A stretch of 64,000 nt of DNA from Dentipellis sp. KUC8613 (taxonomy: Eukaryota; Basidiomycota; Agaricomycetes; Russulales; Hericiaceae), in NCBI GenBank assembly GCA_002286715.1, contig NSJX01000025.1, positions 84,782 through 148,781 of the forward strand. Reading direction: 5' to 3'. The position numbers and the translations under genes were made by a program. Positions 23,229 through 35,390 of this stretch are shown here, piece after piece (position 1 is the stretch's first letter; the number at the start of each line of letters is the position of its first letter). The notes under the pieces were generated by a model. It searched no databases. It saw only the letters and a list, made by a program, of their open reading frames with translations, and was not told the DNA's origin.

Positions 23229-24141
23229 GGTTACTTCGCGCACTCTACGCATGTTGAGTTGATCTAGCACTACAAGCTGTCCTAGCAAGGTATCGTTGAA
23301 GTGCGGGACGAAACTTGACGATGTCGCAAAAGTGCAGAACGCTCTGAGTCGACTTACAGCCACGTCGACAGTCACTGATGTTGCGGTTCCTTTGTCGGCT
23401 CCTTGTGTCCGCAAGCGTAAGATGCAGTGTTTCCGTGTTGGTATAGATGACGAGCGAGAGTAAAGCAATGTCCTCAACAAGATGCGGATGGTTTGAACCA
23501 GTGGGAATATCACGATCGCTGGGCGGGTGGCGGTAACTCCGGGCCGGCCTACCTCATTTCCTTTCGAATGTAGATGTTTATTCCTGCAACTTGTAGGTCT
23601 GTACTATCGATGCCGCTGGATCTTCAATAATCATCAACGTAGAGGTCGAATTTCGGACTTCGCGAAAAGCCTTCAGCCCAGTATACCGCCCGAGCCGGTG
23701 AATTTGCGTCGTTTCCATGTATAAAAGCATTTTACAGAATACCTGGTGTCACACATGAAGCACGCCGTACTTGACAAGATAGCAATAAGTCATCGTCAGC
23801 CAGTGTCATTTTGATCAGCCGCTCTTATAGAAAGAAAGCCATATTGACTGGCGATGGTGTCAATGCCTCGATAAATATTGAGGTAGGGAGTATTTGCATG
23901 CAGTCCTGGGTAATCGTGATGTGCACTTGTAAAGTCCACTTTAGACGCTGCACCACCCACCTACACATGGTTGGGATCGCCTTTCTTTGATCAAATGCAC
24001 GTAGCGATGCAATATTGGGATGCGTGCCTCGATAAAATCATTGACTCCTCCGACTTGCTACCCTGGCGTACCACGTCCTTCGAACCAGATGCTGACGTGC
24101 TAGTCGTTACTATCATTGAAAGGCCCGTCGACGCCCAACCT
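23229..24141. other. Intergenic region between the F-box gene and FES1
   Basis: Both neighbours lie on the minus strand. This holds the F-box promoter and FES1 3' untranslated region. The minus-strand frame continuous with 23228-23513 is leader sequence, not coding. No RNA gene or repeat was seen. Confidence 0.55.
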
Positions 24142-25478
24142 CTACTGGACGGCCTTCAACAACGTTTGCAATTCCCCTGAGCTCAGACCAAGGACCTCAG
24201 CGTCATCCGCGCTGCGCCGCTTCTCCGCGAAGAATTCATTGAGCTCTTTCTTCTCCTCTGGGGAGAACTGACCGTTGTGCGCCTCAACGTATGTGTGTAA
24301 TAACCTATCCACCATTTGTTAGTCGGACATCACGATCTAGAGGGTGGTACTTTACTCACGCAGCAATCCGCTCCTCGAGGTCCACGTCGCCCTCCTCGTC
24401 CCCGTTGGCACCATGCGGCGTCGGCGTAACCAGTGCACGCACAAGTGCCTTGAGGAGCTCGTGGTCCTTGAGCGCCTTGAGCGCCACGGGAGCCGTGTTC
24501 GCAGAGAGAGGATCTCTCGCCATCGCCAGGTGCGAGTTCGCAAACGATGGCGTAGCTTGGCTGTCAGAAGGGTGAAGGGTGGCTCCTGTTGCCGTCGTTC
24601 CAGCTTGTCTCTGTGCGGGTGCAGCTTCGCTGATAGGGATGAGGAGCGAGTTGAGGAGGAAGGCGGTTTTACGGCGGACGCCAATATCGGAATCTGCAAA
24701 ATTTGGTCAGAAGGTGGCCAAATGAAAGCACGAAGTTGATATTACCTTCGAGAGCGGCGCGGAATATTTCCCAACCGCCATTATCGTTCAGCTGGCTGAC
24801 GGCAGCAGCATTGTGCTTAAGGAGACCAGAGAGGGTATAGACAGCCTTCGATCGCAGCTGGGGCGAACGGATGGACGGCTTGAGGAATGACAGAATGGTT
24901 GGGAGAGGGTCGGAGCCCAAGTACTTTATTGGAGAACACGGTTAGCCAGGTTCACTCCACTCGAATGTGAAGGCAATACTTACAGCTCTCTGCGCCGCAG
25001 GATTATTCTGGACCGCAGTTCCAATCACCCACAGGGCCTGAGTTTTGATTTTCTCGGACGGGTCTGTGGTGATCAAGGTGTGAAGCTGCTCCCAGATGCC
25101 GAGTTTTTCTAGATCTATGACGATGCGGATGAGTATTAGTCTCATGGTAGACATTCGGGGTCATAGAAACAAACCGTTGGCATTGTCAATGCTCTCCACC
25201 AGCTGTTACACGACAAGAGAGTCAGAGACAAATCCAAGTTTCAAGATTGAAATCGTACGGACCATCTCCATGTCGTCCAAAGCCGTGATCCTCTGCTCCT
25301 CGGTCAGGCCAGTATCTATCGCCTTCCCCATCGCCTCCTTCATCACCTCCGCATCCGGACGCCCCAGAATCGCATCCAAGATAGCAGGATCCAAATCTTT
25401 GCGCGGAGCTGGCGCAGTGTGGTTGGCCGGGTCGACCGGTTCTGTGTTCTGGATTCCCCATCGTAATAAACTCTCCAT
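24142..25478 (-). CDS. FES1: Hsp70 nucleotide exchange factor Fes1
   Basis: Six exons (25478-25263, 25202-25175, 25114-24984, 24923-24746, 24693-24360, 24304-24142) give 349 residues. Fes1 releases ADP from cytosolic Hsp70 and helps route misfolded proteins to degradation. The N-terminus MESLLRWGIQNTEP and the armadillo-type core (DLEKLGIWEQLHTLI, KTQALWVIGTAVQNNPAAQR, SKAVYTLSGLLKHNAAAV) match the family. After the core there is a threonine/alanine-rich linker, then EERIAALLHTYVEAHNGQFS and a charged C-terminal helix. Usual fungal Fes1 is 290-350 residues, so the length fits. The second exon is only 28 nt. It shares a 340-nt divergent promoter with the gene at 25819. Confidence 0.95.
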
Positions 25479-25818
25479 AGTGTCGATGTGAATGATAATC
25501 AAGTCTTCGCGTTGCAAACGTTGAAAGTGGCCTTGGAAATAATTTGGATTCTAAGGATACAAAAAGAAAGGGAGAAGTCTACGGCTACAGACGGGAGTTT
25601 AAGAGCAATGAAGGAAAATGACAGAAGGTGCGTGAAGGTGCTCGAAGAAACTGGCGACGACTAAGCGCCCGCGCGCGACATTGCCGAATTCGATCAATTG
25701 CTCACGTGCGGCGATTGCGCCGAGGCCTCGGCGTGACTTCGGCAACCACCCTGTCTCGACGCTGGTCAGCGAGACCACTCGCCAGAGCTACCCTCATCCT
25801 CCAACTACCACGAATTCG
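25479..25818. promoter_or_regulatory. Divergent promoter between FES1 and a small membrane protein
   Basis: Only 340 nt separate the two start codons, which point away from each other, so regulatory sequence must be shared or interleaved. No heat-shock element could be named with confidence. Confidence 0.45.
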
Positions 25819-26324
25819 ATGGCTCCAGCTACAGGGGGTGAGTCGCGACCAATATAGCGAGGTTATTGCTGATGTCGCTGCCAAGTTCAGAGCCGCGCGA
25901 GTCGCCCAAGCCGCAACCGCTAGGCCATTTCCCATCCGTACTACTGTTCACCACCGCAACCATCTGCCTGCTCTTCGTCCTATGGCGGCGCGCAAATGCA
26001 CTTCGGACAGTCGTCTCGCACCAGTGCGCTCTCTTACTCTCCCTTTGACGGCCCGATCTTATGCTGACTCGTAACAGGCTGAAAACATGGAGCCGAAGAG
26101 AGGGCAACATCCGTCTGTCAATAGACGATGGCCCGCCAGCGCATTCATTCCTGGAAGACGAGTACGATGTGGATAATGACGGACTCGATGACGAGCCGCT
26201 GGCGTTGCGTGCGGAGGAGCTGAGGCTCGCGAGACAGGCGCTGGCGCCAGAGCCAGAGCCAGAACAGTCGGCACCTAAGCCTCCTGCAGAAGAACCACAA
26301 GCAGAGAGACCCCCGGCGGAATGA
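25819..26324 (+). CDS. Small single-pass membrane protein
   Basis: Three exons (25819-25837, 25891-26023, 26078-26324) give 132 residues; the first holds only 19 nt (MAPATG plus one base) and would be missed without splicing. Residues 22-42 form one transmembrane segment (FPSVLLFTTATICLLFVLW) followed by positive residues (RRANALR), predicting a cytosolic C-terminus. The cytosolic part is acidic (FLEDEYDVDNDGLDDEPLAL) and ends in a Pro/Glu-rich repeat. The length, single span and acidic tail resemble small fungal ER or mitochondrial membrane adaptors, but no family was recognised. Frame and phases agree at both introns. Confidence 0.75.
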
Positions 26325-26690
26325 GGGCTGGGATGTTGGTGCAGATCATCTGCGTGATAGATGCGTGATAGGTGTGTGGTATCGGACTGCGTCTCCTTCA
26401 TTTACTTCGTGTACAGTTATTCTACATATTTTGTAATAGACTCTCGTTTCCATCCTATATAGCGGAATCCTGATAGCTTGAGAGAGCGAATTCATCAAGA
26501 CATGCCAGTGAAAAGATAGCATTGAATACGCGACAACAGAGCAACTAAAATACAAAGCATCAGTATGGACCGTCAAGCTGCCAGGAGGTATGTAGCTATT
26601 GCAAGAGTGATATGAAGCAGTCATAGAGCAACATGATATCCGTGTATATACCGCAGGATAAGAATGTGACGTAGAAGCTGCGAGAGACGA
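26325..26690. other. Convergent intergenic region
   Basis: It holds the 3' untranslated regions of the small membrane protein gene and the polytopic membrane protein gene. No feature was seen. Confidence 0.55.
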
Positions 26691-28335
26691 TCACGACAAC
26701 GCGTCCCACAGCCCCAAACCGGCGAATACAGTGCCCAACCCAACAAGGAAACCAAGGTAAGCGACGACGTGCACGCCGATGCGCGGAAGAAGTACAGGTG
26801 TATGCAACACGGAGAGGAAGAAGTGCAGCAGGAAAACAAGCGCGAAGGTGATGTAGAACGCGCGGTTGCTGTCGTACAGTGGGATATGTGCCACAAGCTG
26901 CACAGGCGGCGCGAAGAATGCAAGGAGGGAGTGTGGGCGGTAGGGGGAGAGGGAAATCGGGGCGCTGAGGTAGGCGGCCGAAAGGAGAAGCGTGAAGCCC
27001 AGTGAAAGGACAACGGAGGCTATGCGAAGGAGACAGGTGATGAAGACGGGGATATACTACAAAAAAAGTGTCAGCAAGCAGACAAGGACGGCGATTCGCC
27101 TAGACTCACAATGACAGGAATGCCGTAAAGTTCCTCCAACTCTTCACGTGTCTTGAGAAGCACGAGCTCGTCGACGTCCTTGTCCACCTCGAGCCTAAGC
27201 TCCGCCTCACTCGGCAGACGCGACATGGTCACGCGCGGGCGTCCCTCCACCTCGCCGTCTGTCGTGCGCGGGAGACTTGAATCATGTGTCGACCCCGCGT
27301 GAGACGACGATCCGAGGTTGGGGTGCAAGAACTGCGCAGGTGGGCTCGCGTCGAGGCTCTGCCCTCTCGCGCGGCCATTTGCAGGCACAGGCTTGACTGG
27401 ACGCCGCCAGGATTCGAGCAGATCCTCCACACGCTCCTCTGGGACGAGCACGTCGCGGTATAGCGCGAGCTGCGCGTAACCCTGCGTGACACCGACCGCG
27501 ACCTCGGCGAGGGACCAGCCAAGGGCAAGCCACCAGACGCGTCGGAACACGGGATCATGGTAGGTCGGATGCGGCCAGTCCATGTAGTGACGGAGCAGTA
27601 GAATTGGGAGGGCCGCGAGTCGGAGGAGATTGCGCAGCAGGACATGCACGGCGGTGCTGATCAACACAGCAGGCGTCGGGGGGAGGAAGAGGGAAAAGAA
27701 TGCGTATAGGGGTTCGCTGAGGAGGTAGGAGAGCGCCCAGAGAGAAATGGCGGTGAGGAGTTCGGGCAAGGGGGTAGGGAAGTAACGTGGTTGAGACGGT
27801 GAGGTTGGCGATGGTGTGTGCCATATCAGAGATGGCAAGAATGCGATAAGGAGCCAGAGGAGGAAGGAGGTGAGGGGGACTATAGTGTACAGGAGCACAT
27901 ATCGGCGGTATGAACCTAGGACAAAGGTAACAGTCAAAGGGTGCACAATATGTCGACGCTGGAAGGATAAATACCTATGAAGAGCCCTTTTTCTGCGAGG
28001 AGTGCTTCTTCGTCGTCCTCGTCGTCTAATGCCTCATCCTCGGGTACCTTTGCGAGCAGGCTGTTTCTCCTGTATGTCTCCGGGCTTTCCGTCCTCGAAG
28101 ACATTCCAAAGTAATCGTCTCGTCCAGCATGATTTTCGGTAGCTCCATATGATCTTCTTGTCGTTAATTCTGGCGAAACACGGTTGTCACCGTCGATGTC
28201 GCTGAGCAGAGGCCGTCTTCGGCCTTGCTCTGCCTCCGAATCCGAGCTCGAGCCTGAATTCGACGCGGAGGCCTTGCCCTTGGATTTGGTGCTCAGCGCC
28301 CACGCGCTGGGGTCAAGGAGCTTGCCAAATGTCAT
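26691..28335 (-). CDS. Polytopic membrane protein
   Basis: Three exons (28335-27975, 27915-27110, 27056-26691) give 510 residues. The first 120 are cytosolic and disordered, with a serine/acidic stretch, the endomembrane-type motif RRSYGATEN, and the acidic run LDDEDDEEALLAEKG. Then come several hydrophobic spans: YVLLYTIVPLTSFLLWLLIA, ELLTAISLWALSYLLSEPLY, AVLISTAVHVLLRNLLRLAA and WLALGWSLAEVAVGV. A soluble loop of about 130 residues with a helical VDELVLLKTREELEELYGIP follows, then at least three more spans (YIPVFITCLLRIASVVLSLG, AFYITFALVFLLHFFLSVL, HVVAYLGFLVGLGTVFAGL). Seven spans are likely. YGAT-type N-termini recall vacuolar or Golgi proteins; function unknown. Confidence 0.8.
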
Positions 28336-29964
28336 GGAGGCTGGTGGGAGGGAGGAGGGATGTTTAGCAGGGTGGAGACGCTCATATAAGGGTGCGGCTT
28401 GGTGCGAAGCTCGGCTTGACTGTTGCGGACGATCGCGTTTGACTTGCGCGGTCTGGTGGCGATGACGGAATTCAGGGCAGGTGATCTCGCCTCGAGGGTT
28501 TTCCCTTCGTGCAAAGAGCAGAACAACAGGAAATAATTCATGGTATGTAGGAACATGTTACATATACACGCAGGTAGGATACATGGAATAGTTATGCGAG
28601 CAAGCGAAGAAAGAGTTACCACTGGTGAAGAAGTGATCAGTACGAGGCTATTGGCAACAGTGAAGAAGCAAGCAAAAGTCAGGTACTCGATGCATTTCAA
28701 CAAGTACCTCGCCCATCTCCACTTTGTACACTGGGAGACTTAGCGGACGAGGCACATTCGTGTCCGCCCATCGATATATTGTTTCATCTCTCGACACGAA
28801 AACGCGAAGGCAAATAGAGAAAGATGACGAAAGACACTCACAGGTACAAAACACAATGACAGCGGTCCATGATCAGAAATCTGCTGGAGAACAGACGTTA
28901 GCGAAGGTGCTTTGAGATGAAGCAAAACGCGTGAAGTGCTCAGACAAGGCTGAAATCAATAGGTTCATCCACACGAAGATTCGGAATGTGGTAAAGTATG
29001 GTATGTGTTTGAATCATCAAAGCAGATATTCAAGAAGCCATGGAGAAGTGCAACTCACCTAGAAGAGCTGGTAGGAGCACAAGGGCTGCATCGCGTCGTC
29101 AAAGAATTCGAAGAGAAAAAGCTTGCGACGCGACGGCTTATAAGGGCATTTTTTGGAACTCCGACGAGGTGGAAGTACCTGCCCTCAAGCGGGTCTGTAT
29201 TCTACAAAAATTCTTCGTTCAATCCTGTTTTACTGTTGACGACCACGTCTCGCTCTCTAGCGCGCTCTGCTTTCTGGATGTGTCTTATGGGACTGCCCGT
29301 CCAATGGCTCTTTCCAAGAAGTCCCCAATATCCCATCGGGCTATTTTGACCTGGTAAGTCCGCACGTTCTGTTTGTTTTCCGGCCCTCTGCCTTCCTTTC
29401 TGTGATGAGACTTCCAATCATACAGTTATCCCTGTCTTAACAACACCGTGTCGATAATTGTATATCTGATCTTTCAAATTTCCGCATTCTCTTCGAATCT
29501 CGCGCTGACCATTGCATTGATTCAGATGCCCCATGTAATCTTGGCTCTCGTCCTACCGCGTCGTTCTGCTGGCAGCTTGTCGCTCGGGCGCGGCTCCGTC
29601 TATCGTTCCATACCTAGAAGCTTGCATATTCGTATCTTCAATGTGTCCTTCCATACCCTGTCGATAGTTACGAATCTGAAGATGCGTTCCCCGTCGGATC
29701 TTACCTTCATGAAAGCCTATCTATGTCGGCCACGACCAAGCGCGCGAGCCTCGAAAATCGACGGTTATCCATCGATAGATAGGATCTTTTGTAGAGATCG
29801 GGACGACCTGCCCTAATGCGCGTGCTCGTGGCGCTTGCCTGTGAATCTAAAATTTTGACAGCCACAAGCCATCGGACTGATCAAATCGCATCTCCTCTCC
29901 TTATAACCCTCCTTGTCCCTCCGCCCTCCGCACTCACCCTCTCGCATCCAAAAAGACCCCGAAA
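28336..29964. other. Long divergent intergenic region
   Basis: This 1.6-kb gap separates the minus-strand membrane protein from plus-strand eEF1B-gamma and should carry both promoters. Close to the eEF1B-gamma start there is a TATA-like CTTATAA at about 29901 and a CT-rich leader at 29888-29950, typical of highly expressed fungal genes. No coding exon could be supported; the open stretch 29448-29816 has neither splice structure nor family features. Confidence 0.5.
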
Positions 29965-31632
29965 ATGTCCGTCGGAACGCTCTACACCGACTCTGAGGTC
30001 GACAGCAAGCGCGTGCGTATTCTAATTCTTTTATCTTGTCGGTGTGCGCTTTGAATTAATTAGTACTTGGGTCTGGGGTTTTGGGATGGTCCAATGTAGA
30101 TTCGCGCGACCGCTGCGTTTGCCGGCCTCCAGGTTGACGTCAAGGAGCCCAAAGGTGATCTCTTGAAAACCCCCACCTTTGAGGGCAAGGATGGCTTCCA
30201 GGTCTTCGGGGCCAGCGCCATTGGCAGATATAGTGAGTCATTCTGACCATGTATCATACGGTACTAGCAAGATCTACCGCAATTGCAAACAACGGAGGAG
30301 ACTCCTGCGTCTCTGAACGCAGTTCGCGTTCTGTGGCCAGCTTCACCCCTTTCTCCGACAGACTGACCTAGAATACTGCTCGGTCCGCGCATCCGCAAGT
30401 GCTAACTGCTTTGCTCACATCCAGTCGCTTCTCTGGCCCCCAACTCCACTCTCATCGGCCATGACGCTAAGGAGGCCGCTGTTGTCGATGCCTGGGTTGC
30501 TTTCGCCGACTCCGCCGCACACTACGACCACTTCATCCTCGCTCTCGTCAAGGGCGCCATCACCCCCTACAACAAGCCTGTATGTCGACTTGTATCCCCA
30601 GTCAAAAACTGACAGGTTCTGATGCTCTTCTCAGATCCACACACATATCGCCGACCGCCTCACCGGCGCGCTGACCCTCCTCGAAAAGCACCTCGCCACT
30701 CGCACCTTCGTCGCGACGGAGCGCATTACCCTCGCTGACATCGCCCTTGCCGCGACGCTCCAGCAGGCATTCACCTACAACGTGGACGCCGCCCTGCGCG
30801 CCAAGCTCCCGAACACCATCCGCCACTTCGAGACCGTCATCAACCAGCCCGCGCTGAAGGATATCTTCGGCGAGACCCCGTTCGCCGAGAAGGCCTTGCA
30901 GTACACGCCCCCCGCGAAGGAGAAGAAGGAGAAGAAGGAGGAGGCTCCCAAGCCCAAGGCGGAGAAAAAGCCTAAGAAGGAGGACGACGATGAGGACGAT
31001 GAGCCGTCGTTCGCTGACGAGCCCAAGGCAAAGAACCCCCTTGACTCGCTCCCCAAATCCTCGTTCAACCTCGAGGACTGGAAACGCGCGTACTCCAACA
31101 AGGACACGCGTGGTCCTAACGGTGCCCTTGAGTGGTTCTACCAGAAGTGCGTTCCTCATTCCGCTTCTATTTTATACTATCTAATGCTGATGGACCTCGC
31201 GTTATAGCTTCGACAAGGATGGGTTCTCCGTCTGGCGCGTGGACTTCAAGTACAACAACGAGCTCACGCAGACCTTCATGTCCTCGAACCAGATCGGCGG
31301 CTTCTTCAACCGCCTCGAGGCGTCGCGCAAGTACCTCTTCGGCTCGATGGGTGTCCTCGGCAAGACCAACGACTCTGTCATCTCCGGTGCGCTCATCGTC
31401 CGCGGCCAGGACGTCAAGCCCGTTGTCGAGGTCGCGCCCGACTACGAGAGCTATAGCTACGAGCGCATCAACCTCGATGATGCCGCGCAGAAGGCGTTCT
31501 TCGAGGGCGCCCTTGCTTGGGATCTCGAGATTGACGGCAAGGCGTGGGTGGATGGCAAGAACGTGAGTCGCCACGCCATCTTGATCTCTTGTGCGCGTGT
31601 GCTGAACACCATCTGGGATGCAGTTCAAGTAA
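29965..31632 (+). CDS. Translation elongation factor 1B gamma (eEF1B-gamma)
   Basis: Six exons (29965-30012, 30100-30232, 30425-30579, 30635-31146, 31208-31562, 31624-31632) give 403 residues, the normal length. This is the structural subunit of the factor that reloads eEF1A with GTP. It has a glutathione-S-transferase-like N-terminal half (LYTDSEVDSKRIRATAAF, then ADRLTGALTLLEKHLATRTF and ITLADIALAATLQQAF), a lysine/glutamate linker (KEKKEKKEEAPKPKAEKKPK), and the conserved eEF1G domain (NPLDSLPKSSFNLEDWKRAY, FDKDGFSVWRVDFKYNNELT, MSSNQIGGFFNRLEASRKYL, ALAWDLEIDGKAWVDGK). The last coding exon is 9 nt and gives Phe-Lys-stop, matching the family's FK end. Confidence 0.97.
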
Positions 31633-32402
31633 ACATTTTCTCGACAACACCTCTGTCGCCCCCGCTGTATCATGGAGACACTGTAGTAGATCTTGTCTTG
31701 GTATCCATACTCGCTGTTAGATCCTTCTCTTATCTCGCCATCTTGTGTTTGTGTCTTATCCTGTTGTATTGCGTCTGTTGTTGGAGTGCAAATCAAATCA
31801 AACCGTCGATGTTGAGAAGTCTCAATCCTCCTGTGTGATTTTTTTTCTCGTGCTATATATGGTGGAAGTATAGCGCCGGGACCCGACTACACGCTCGTGA
31901 ATGCAGGAAGAAATGAAGTGCTGGGAATCCCCCCTCGAGAATCGGAACATCATCAGATGCATGCACCCGACGGCTTCGTACGTGTTCAACCTTGTAAGAA
32001 TGATGGTGATCTCTTAAACTCGTATATATTCACCATCTCCCGGTCATCAGACAAGCATGTCGCATTTGGTCACTGTCCAATTATTTTGCTCGCCCAGAAT
32101 TCTCAACGAAAATCAGCGTCGGATCCGGTTCAGATCCAGGCTCTGGACTTCCCTTCTCATCAATGTCTCGCCGAACATTGGACTTATATCTGAAGGAAGT
32201 CAAATTTTCCCAGCGCAAGTGCTACTAGAGCCCCCAGATCTGTTGTATCTGCACGCCGGTATTCTACAGTGGGTCTGAAAACGAAGGTACGACTACTGAG
32301 CTTGCACAGCAAGCCGGCCCTACAAGCAGCCCGTCATTCCGTGGAAACTAGACGAAATATATATATTATCGGGCACATCTTATGTACCGTTTTGTTACGT
32401 TG
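31633..32402. other. Convergent intergenic region
   Basis: It holds the 3' untranslated regions of eEF1B-gamma and the second F-box gene. No feature was seen. Confidence 0.55.
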
Positions 32403-32524
32403 CTATAAAAAATATCGTTCGAAGTTGGGCCCGTCGGAGTCACTTTCTTCAAGATACGATACACTCTCCGAGTAGTCGGTTCTGCCACCGACATCGACAT
32501 CGACATCGACATCGACATCGACAT

Positions 32525-32558
<34 letters not shown>

Positions 32559-34533
32559 ATCGGCATCGACACCGACACCGACATCGACGTCGACATAAAC
32601 ATCGTCACCGTCATCCGAGTCGACATCGACATCCAAGTCATCCCCCTCACTACCGACCGAGTCCGACTCGCTCTCGCCGAAAAAGTCGCCCTTGTCGTAA
32701 TCCCAGTCTACTCTGATGACTTCTTCTAGCATGTTGACCCAGTCCTTCCGGACCGTACAGTCACGAAGTTCGAGAGCCATCAACGGCCTACTCGACTGGC
32801 GTGCCCCCAATATGACGGGCAGGGCTTCCCATAAGGCAAGGTTGGTGTGATGCATTCGGGTACGCAGGAAATGGGTGTGGCGGATTCCTAATTTTCGCAG
32901 GTGAGGAAACCGAAGGTTGCTATGTTCGGCATTCGAGAGGGACGATTCGGGCAAGACTTCGGCGATGGTCGCTGCGGAAGTCCCAGCGACGCCAAGCAGT
33001 GCCAGCTGAGGCATCTGCTCGTCAAGTAGCCTCCATTCCCAAGGAGGTAGCGCTTCGGCAAGTTGCAGATGCAAAGATCGAACTCTGCTGATGTTGAGTG
33101 CACCACGGACAGCTTCGAAAATCTGGATGCCGATAGGATCCAAAACGATAAATTGATGTTCTGGAACACGATGACACACGAAACGGATGTTGGGAGTTGA
33201 ATTGACCATGTCACACATGTCTATGGCTTCCGTGCGCCTGTCTGATGTCTCCACGAAAATACGGTTTCCAGTCTCCGCAAAGACGAGTTTTAAGGGCGAT
33301 TTGGTGTTTGTGTTGCAACCTCCGCTGAAGTCCGACAGACGGGAGATTAAGGGGATGAATTCTTCCTCAGAGTCCTCCAGCGAAGTGCAAACGATCTCTG
33401 CGTTTACAGTCGCAGGAACTTCGAGGAGCGAGAGGAGAGCATCGCATCTGGTCGCACGGGAATGGAGTATGAGTCGGCGGAGCTGAGGAAGGCGTACTTT
33501 GTGCTTTTCAGAGTCATCATCAGGGGGGATCACATGGACCAAGACAAGGGTCTCGAGATTTGGTAAGTTCGCGAGTGTGTTTAATAAAGCTCCGTACTCG
33601 GGGCATACTCCGTCAAGACCATCAAATCGCGAATGGCGTGCTTGAGAGAATCGAACCTCCAGATGTGTAAGACCATCCATGATCGGGGACGGCCAGGAGG
33701 GAGAGAAGTTATGCAGTACTAATTGTCGAAGACGAGGGGCTGAAATCACGAAGATGTCCTCGGGGAGATCCATGGTGGCTTCGTCATCTGGGTTGGCCGT
33801 GTCCCGAAGGTAGTTCAGTTCAAGCTTTTCCAGTATGGGAGAAGGGCATCGCAGTAGAGGGAAGAGGTGATTAAAAGTCTGAGATCCTGCCTTGAGATCA
33901 AGGACCTGCATGTGGGAAACGTGTTGGGCGATGGCGTCGTGGCTGGGTCTCAAATATGCACCGGGGTTCCTGCAGCGCTGCTTGAATACGATGGGCATAT
34001 TTCCAGACCTCTCCATCATCCTCATGGCCCAATCCTTCCCAAGTGTAAATCGAATGTCCGTCCATAGCGCGTGGAATGACGAAGCGACCAGGTACCAGTG
34101 ACGACAGACGTGAGACACGACGATCCATCCAAGGTCTGGTTTTTGGTCTTCGAGCGAAACGGAATTCAACAGCGAAACAATTTTCCCTGCAGGTTTACAG
34201 TGTCGAACAATCTGGAAAATCCGGCCGAGAACCTCGATGGGGAGCTTATTGACAGGTGGAAGCTTATTGTGGGTGCGACCATGCAGGGAAGGCAGGTCAT
34301 TGTCAACCGTCGCGATGTCGCGATCCCATATTTCCTGTATTCCTGTCTCCATAGCGGTACGAGAGGCCGGATATTGCTCGAGCAATGGCGTCCTCGATTG
34401 GCCGGCAGATGTCCGGAATGAACCGACATCTAGGTGACTTCAAGACATAAATGTAAGAGAACAATATAGTCAAGGGCTGGAAGGTGGCATCCAACCTGGT
34501 GGCTTCATTTTGAGATCCTTCCTCCGCGTTCAT
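32403..34533 (-). CDS. F-box domain protein with Asp-Val/Gly-Val repeat tail
   Basis: Two exons (34533-34496, 34437-32403) give 690 residues; the 38-nt first exon (MNAEEGSQNEAT) supplies the start, joined through an AAG acceptor that puts it in the long frame. The F-box lies at residues 75-145 (VNKLPIEVLGRIFQIVRHCK, VSHVCRHWYLVASSFHALWT), followed by leucine-rich segments (SHMQVLDLKAGSQTFNHLFP, PRLRQLVLHNFSPSWPSPIM, LPNLETLVLVHVIPPDDD). It is a relative of the F-box gene at 21392, with the same short-first-exon design. The C-terminus is unusual: an Asp-rich run followed by about 36 alternating Asp-Val and Gly-Val residues encoded by a hexanucleotide repeat, ending SYLEESDSDGPNFERYFL. It probably selects substrates for an SCF ubiquitin ligase. 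Confidence 0.88.
32487..32597. repeat. In-frame hexanucleotide microsatellite in the F-box gene
   Basis: About 18 copies of GACATC/GACACC (plus strand) fall inside the coding region and translate on the minus strand to alternating Asp-Val and Gly-Val. Copy-number changes keep the frame. Confidence 0.9.
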
Positions 34534-35390
34534 AGCAATTGTCCTGTTCGAAATGTCAGTGATGCTTCAACGAAGCGAATTCGAAGGGTGATCCTAGCCG
34601 ATAGGAAGATACTCACGGAGGCGTCAGCTCCAATATATTTTAGGAATTATAAGATGCTCGCGAGCCCGTCGCAAGCTTCACCGTAAGGTATACGCCAGCA
34701 CGAAAGACCGTTCACGTCGGCTCGAGAAAGAGGGCAAGTAACTGGAAGCGCGAAGACTCGGAAAGGGCAAAAATATTGGATGCAATTGATGGCCTGGTAG
34801 GACCCCGCGCACTACTGGTGGGGTCAAGAATTCGAATACGACGGAGGCCCCGAGGCCTGTACGAGTTTTTCTCAAGCACTAGCACTCGACCACACTAGTC
34901 TCTCCAGCCCTGGTCGTGTTGCAGCATCTCTGTGGCCGGAGAACTTTTAGTGAAATAGCTTGGTGAAGCGCTGTCCAAAGGCAACATCTTCAGTGGACCA
35001 GGTCGTACGCGTTGTCCCAGTCGACCCCTGCTACCTGTGATCTCAGACTGAGAGCCAGAGTTACTTGGCACAAATAAAAACCATATGAGTACTGAGGAGG
35101 CATGGGCGTATCGGATGCAGCCCACAACGATTTTACTCCTTGACCGGCCACACCAAGCAAGCAGAGCGACAGCGCGATGCGCGTCCATCGATCTCGCTGA
35201 ACGCGCGAGACAGAAGCACATCATATCACGTCTGTAGGACGTGCAGCACATAAAAGGTCGGAGCAACCGCTGAAGTAACGAAGATAAATACAAATATAAA
35301 ACACTTCATCTCTCTAGCTATCCATCCATTCTGAGATATTCCATCCTAGATTCCTGGTCCATCCGTCCGAAAGTATAAACAATCCATAGT
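34534..35390. other. Intergenic region between two minus-strand genes
   Basis: It holds the promoter of the F-box gene and the 3' untranslated region of the four-span membrane protein gene. No feature was seen. Confidence 0.5.

Noticed and set aside
23202..23513. Minus-strand frame containing the F-box first exon
   Set aside because: Only the last 23 nt from the ATG at 23228 are coding; the rest is leader.
28332..28703. 123-codon minus-strand frame
   Set aside because: It lies in the 5' leader of the polytopic membrane protein and lacks coding composition.
29448..29816. Open plus-strand stretch upstream of eEF1B-gamma
   Set aside because: No splice structure, no family features, and it lies in the promoter of a highly expressed gene.
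32403..34385. Start of the second F-box gene at a non-ATG codon near 34385
   Set aside because: A 38-nt upstream exon with a proper ATG and matching phase was found.
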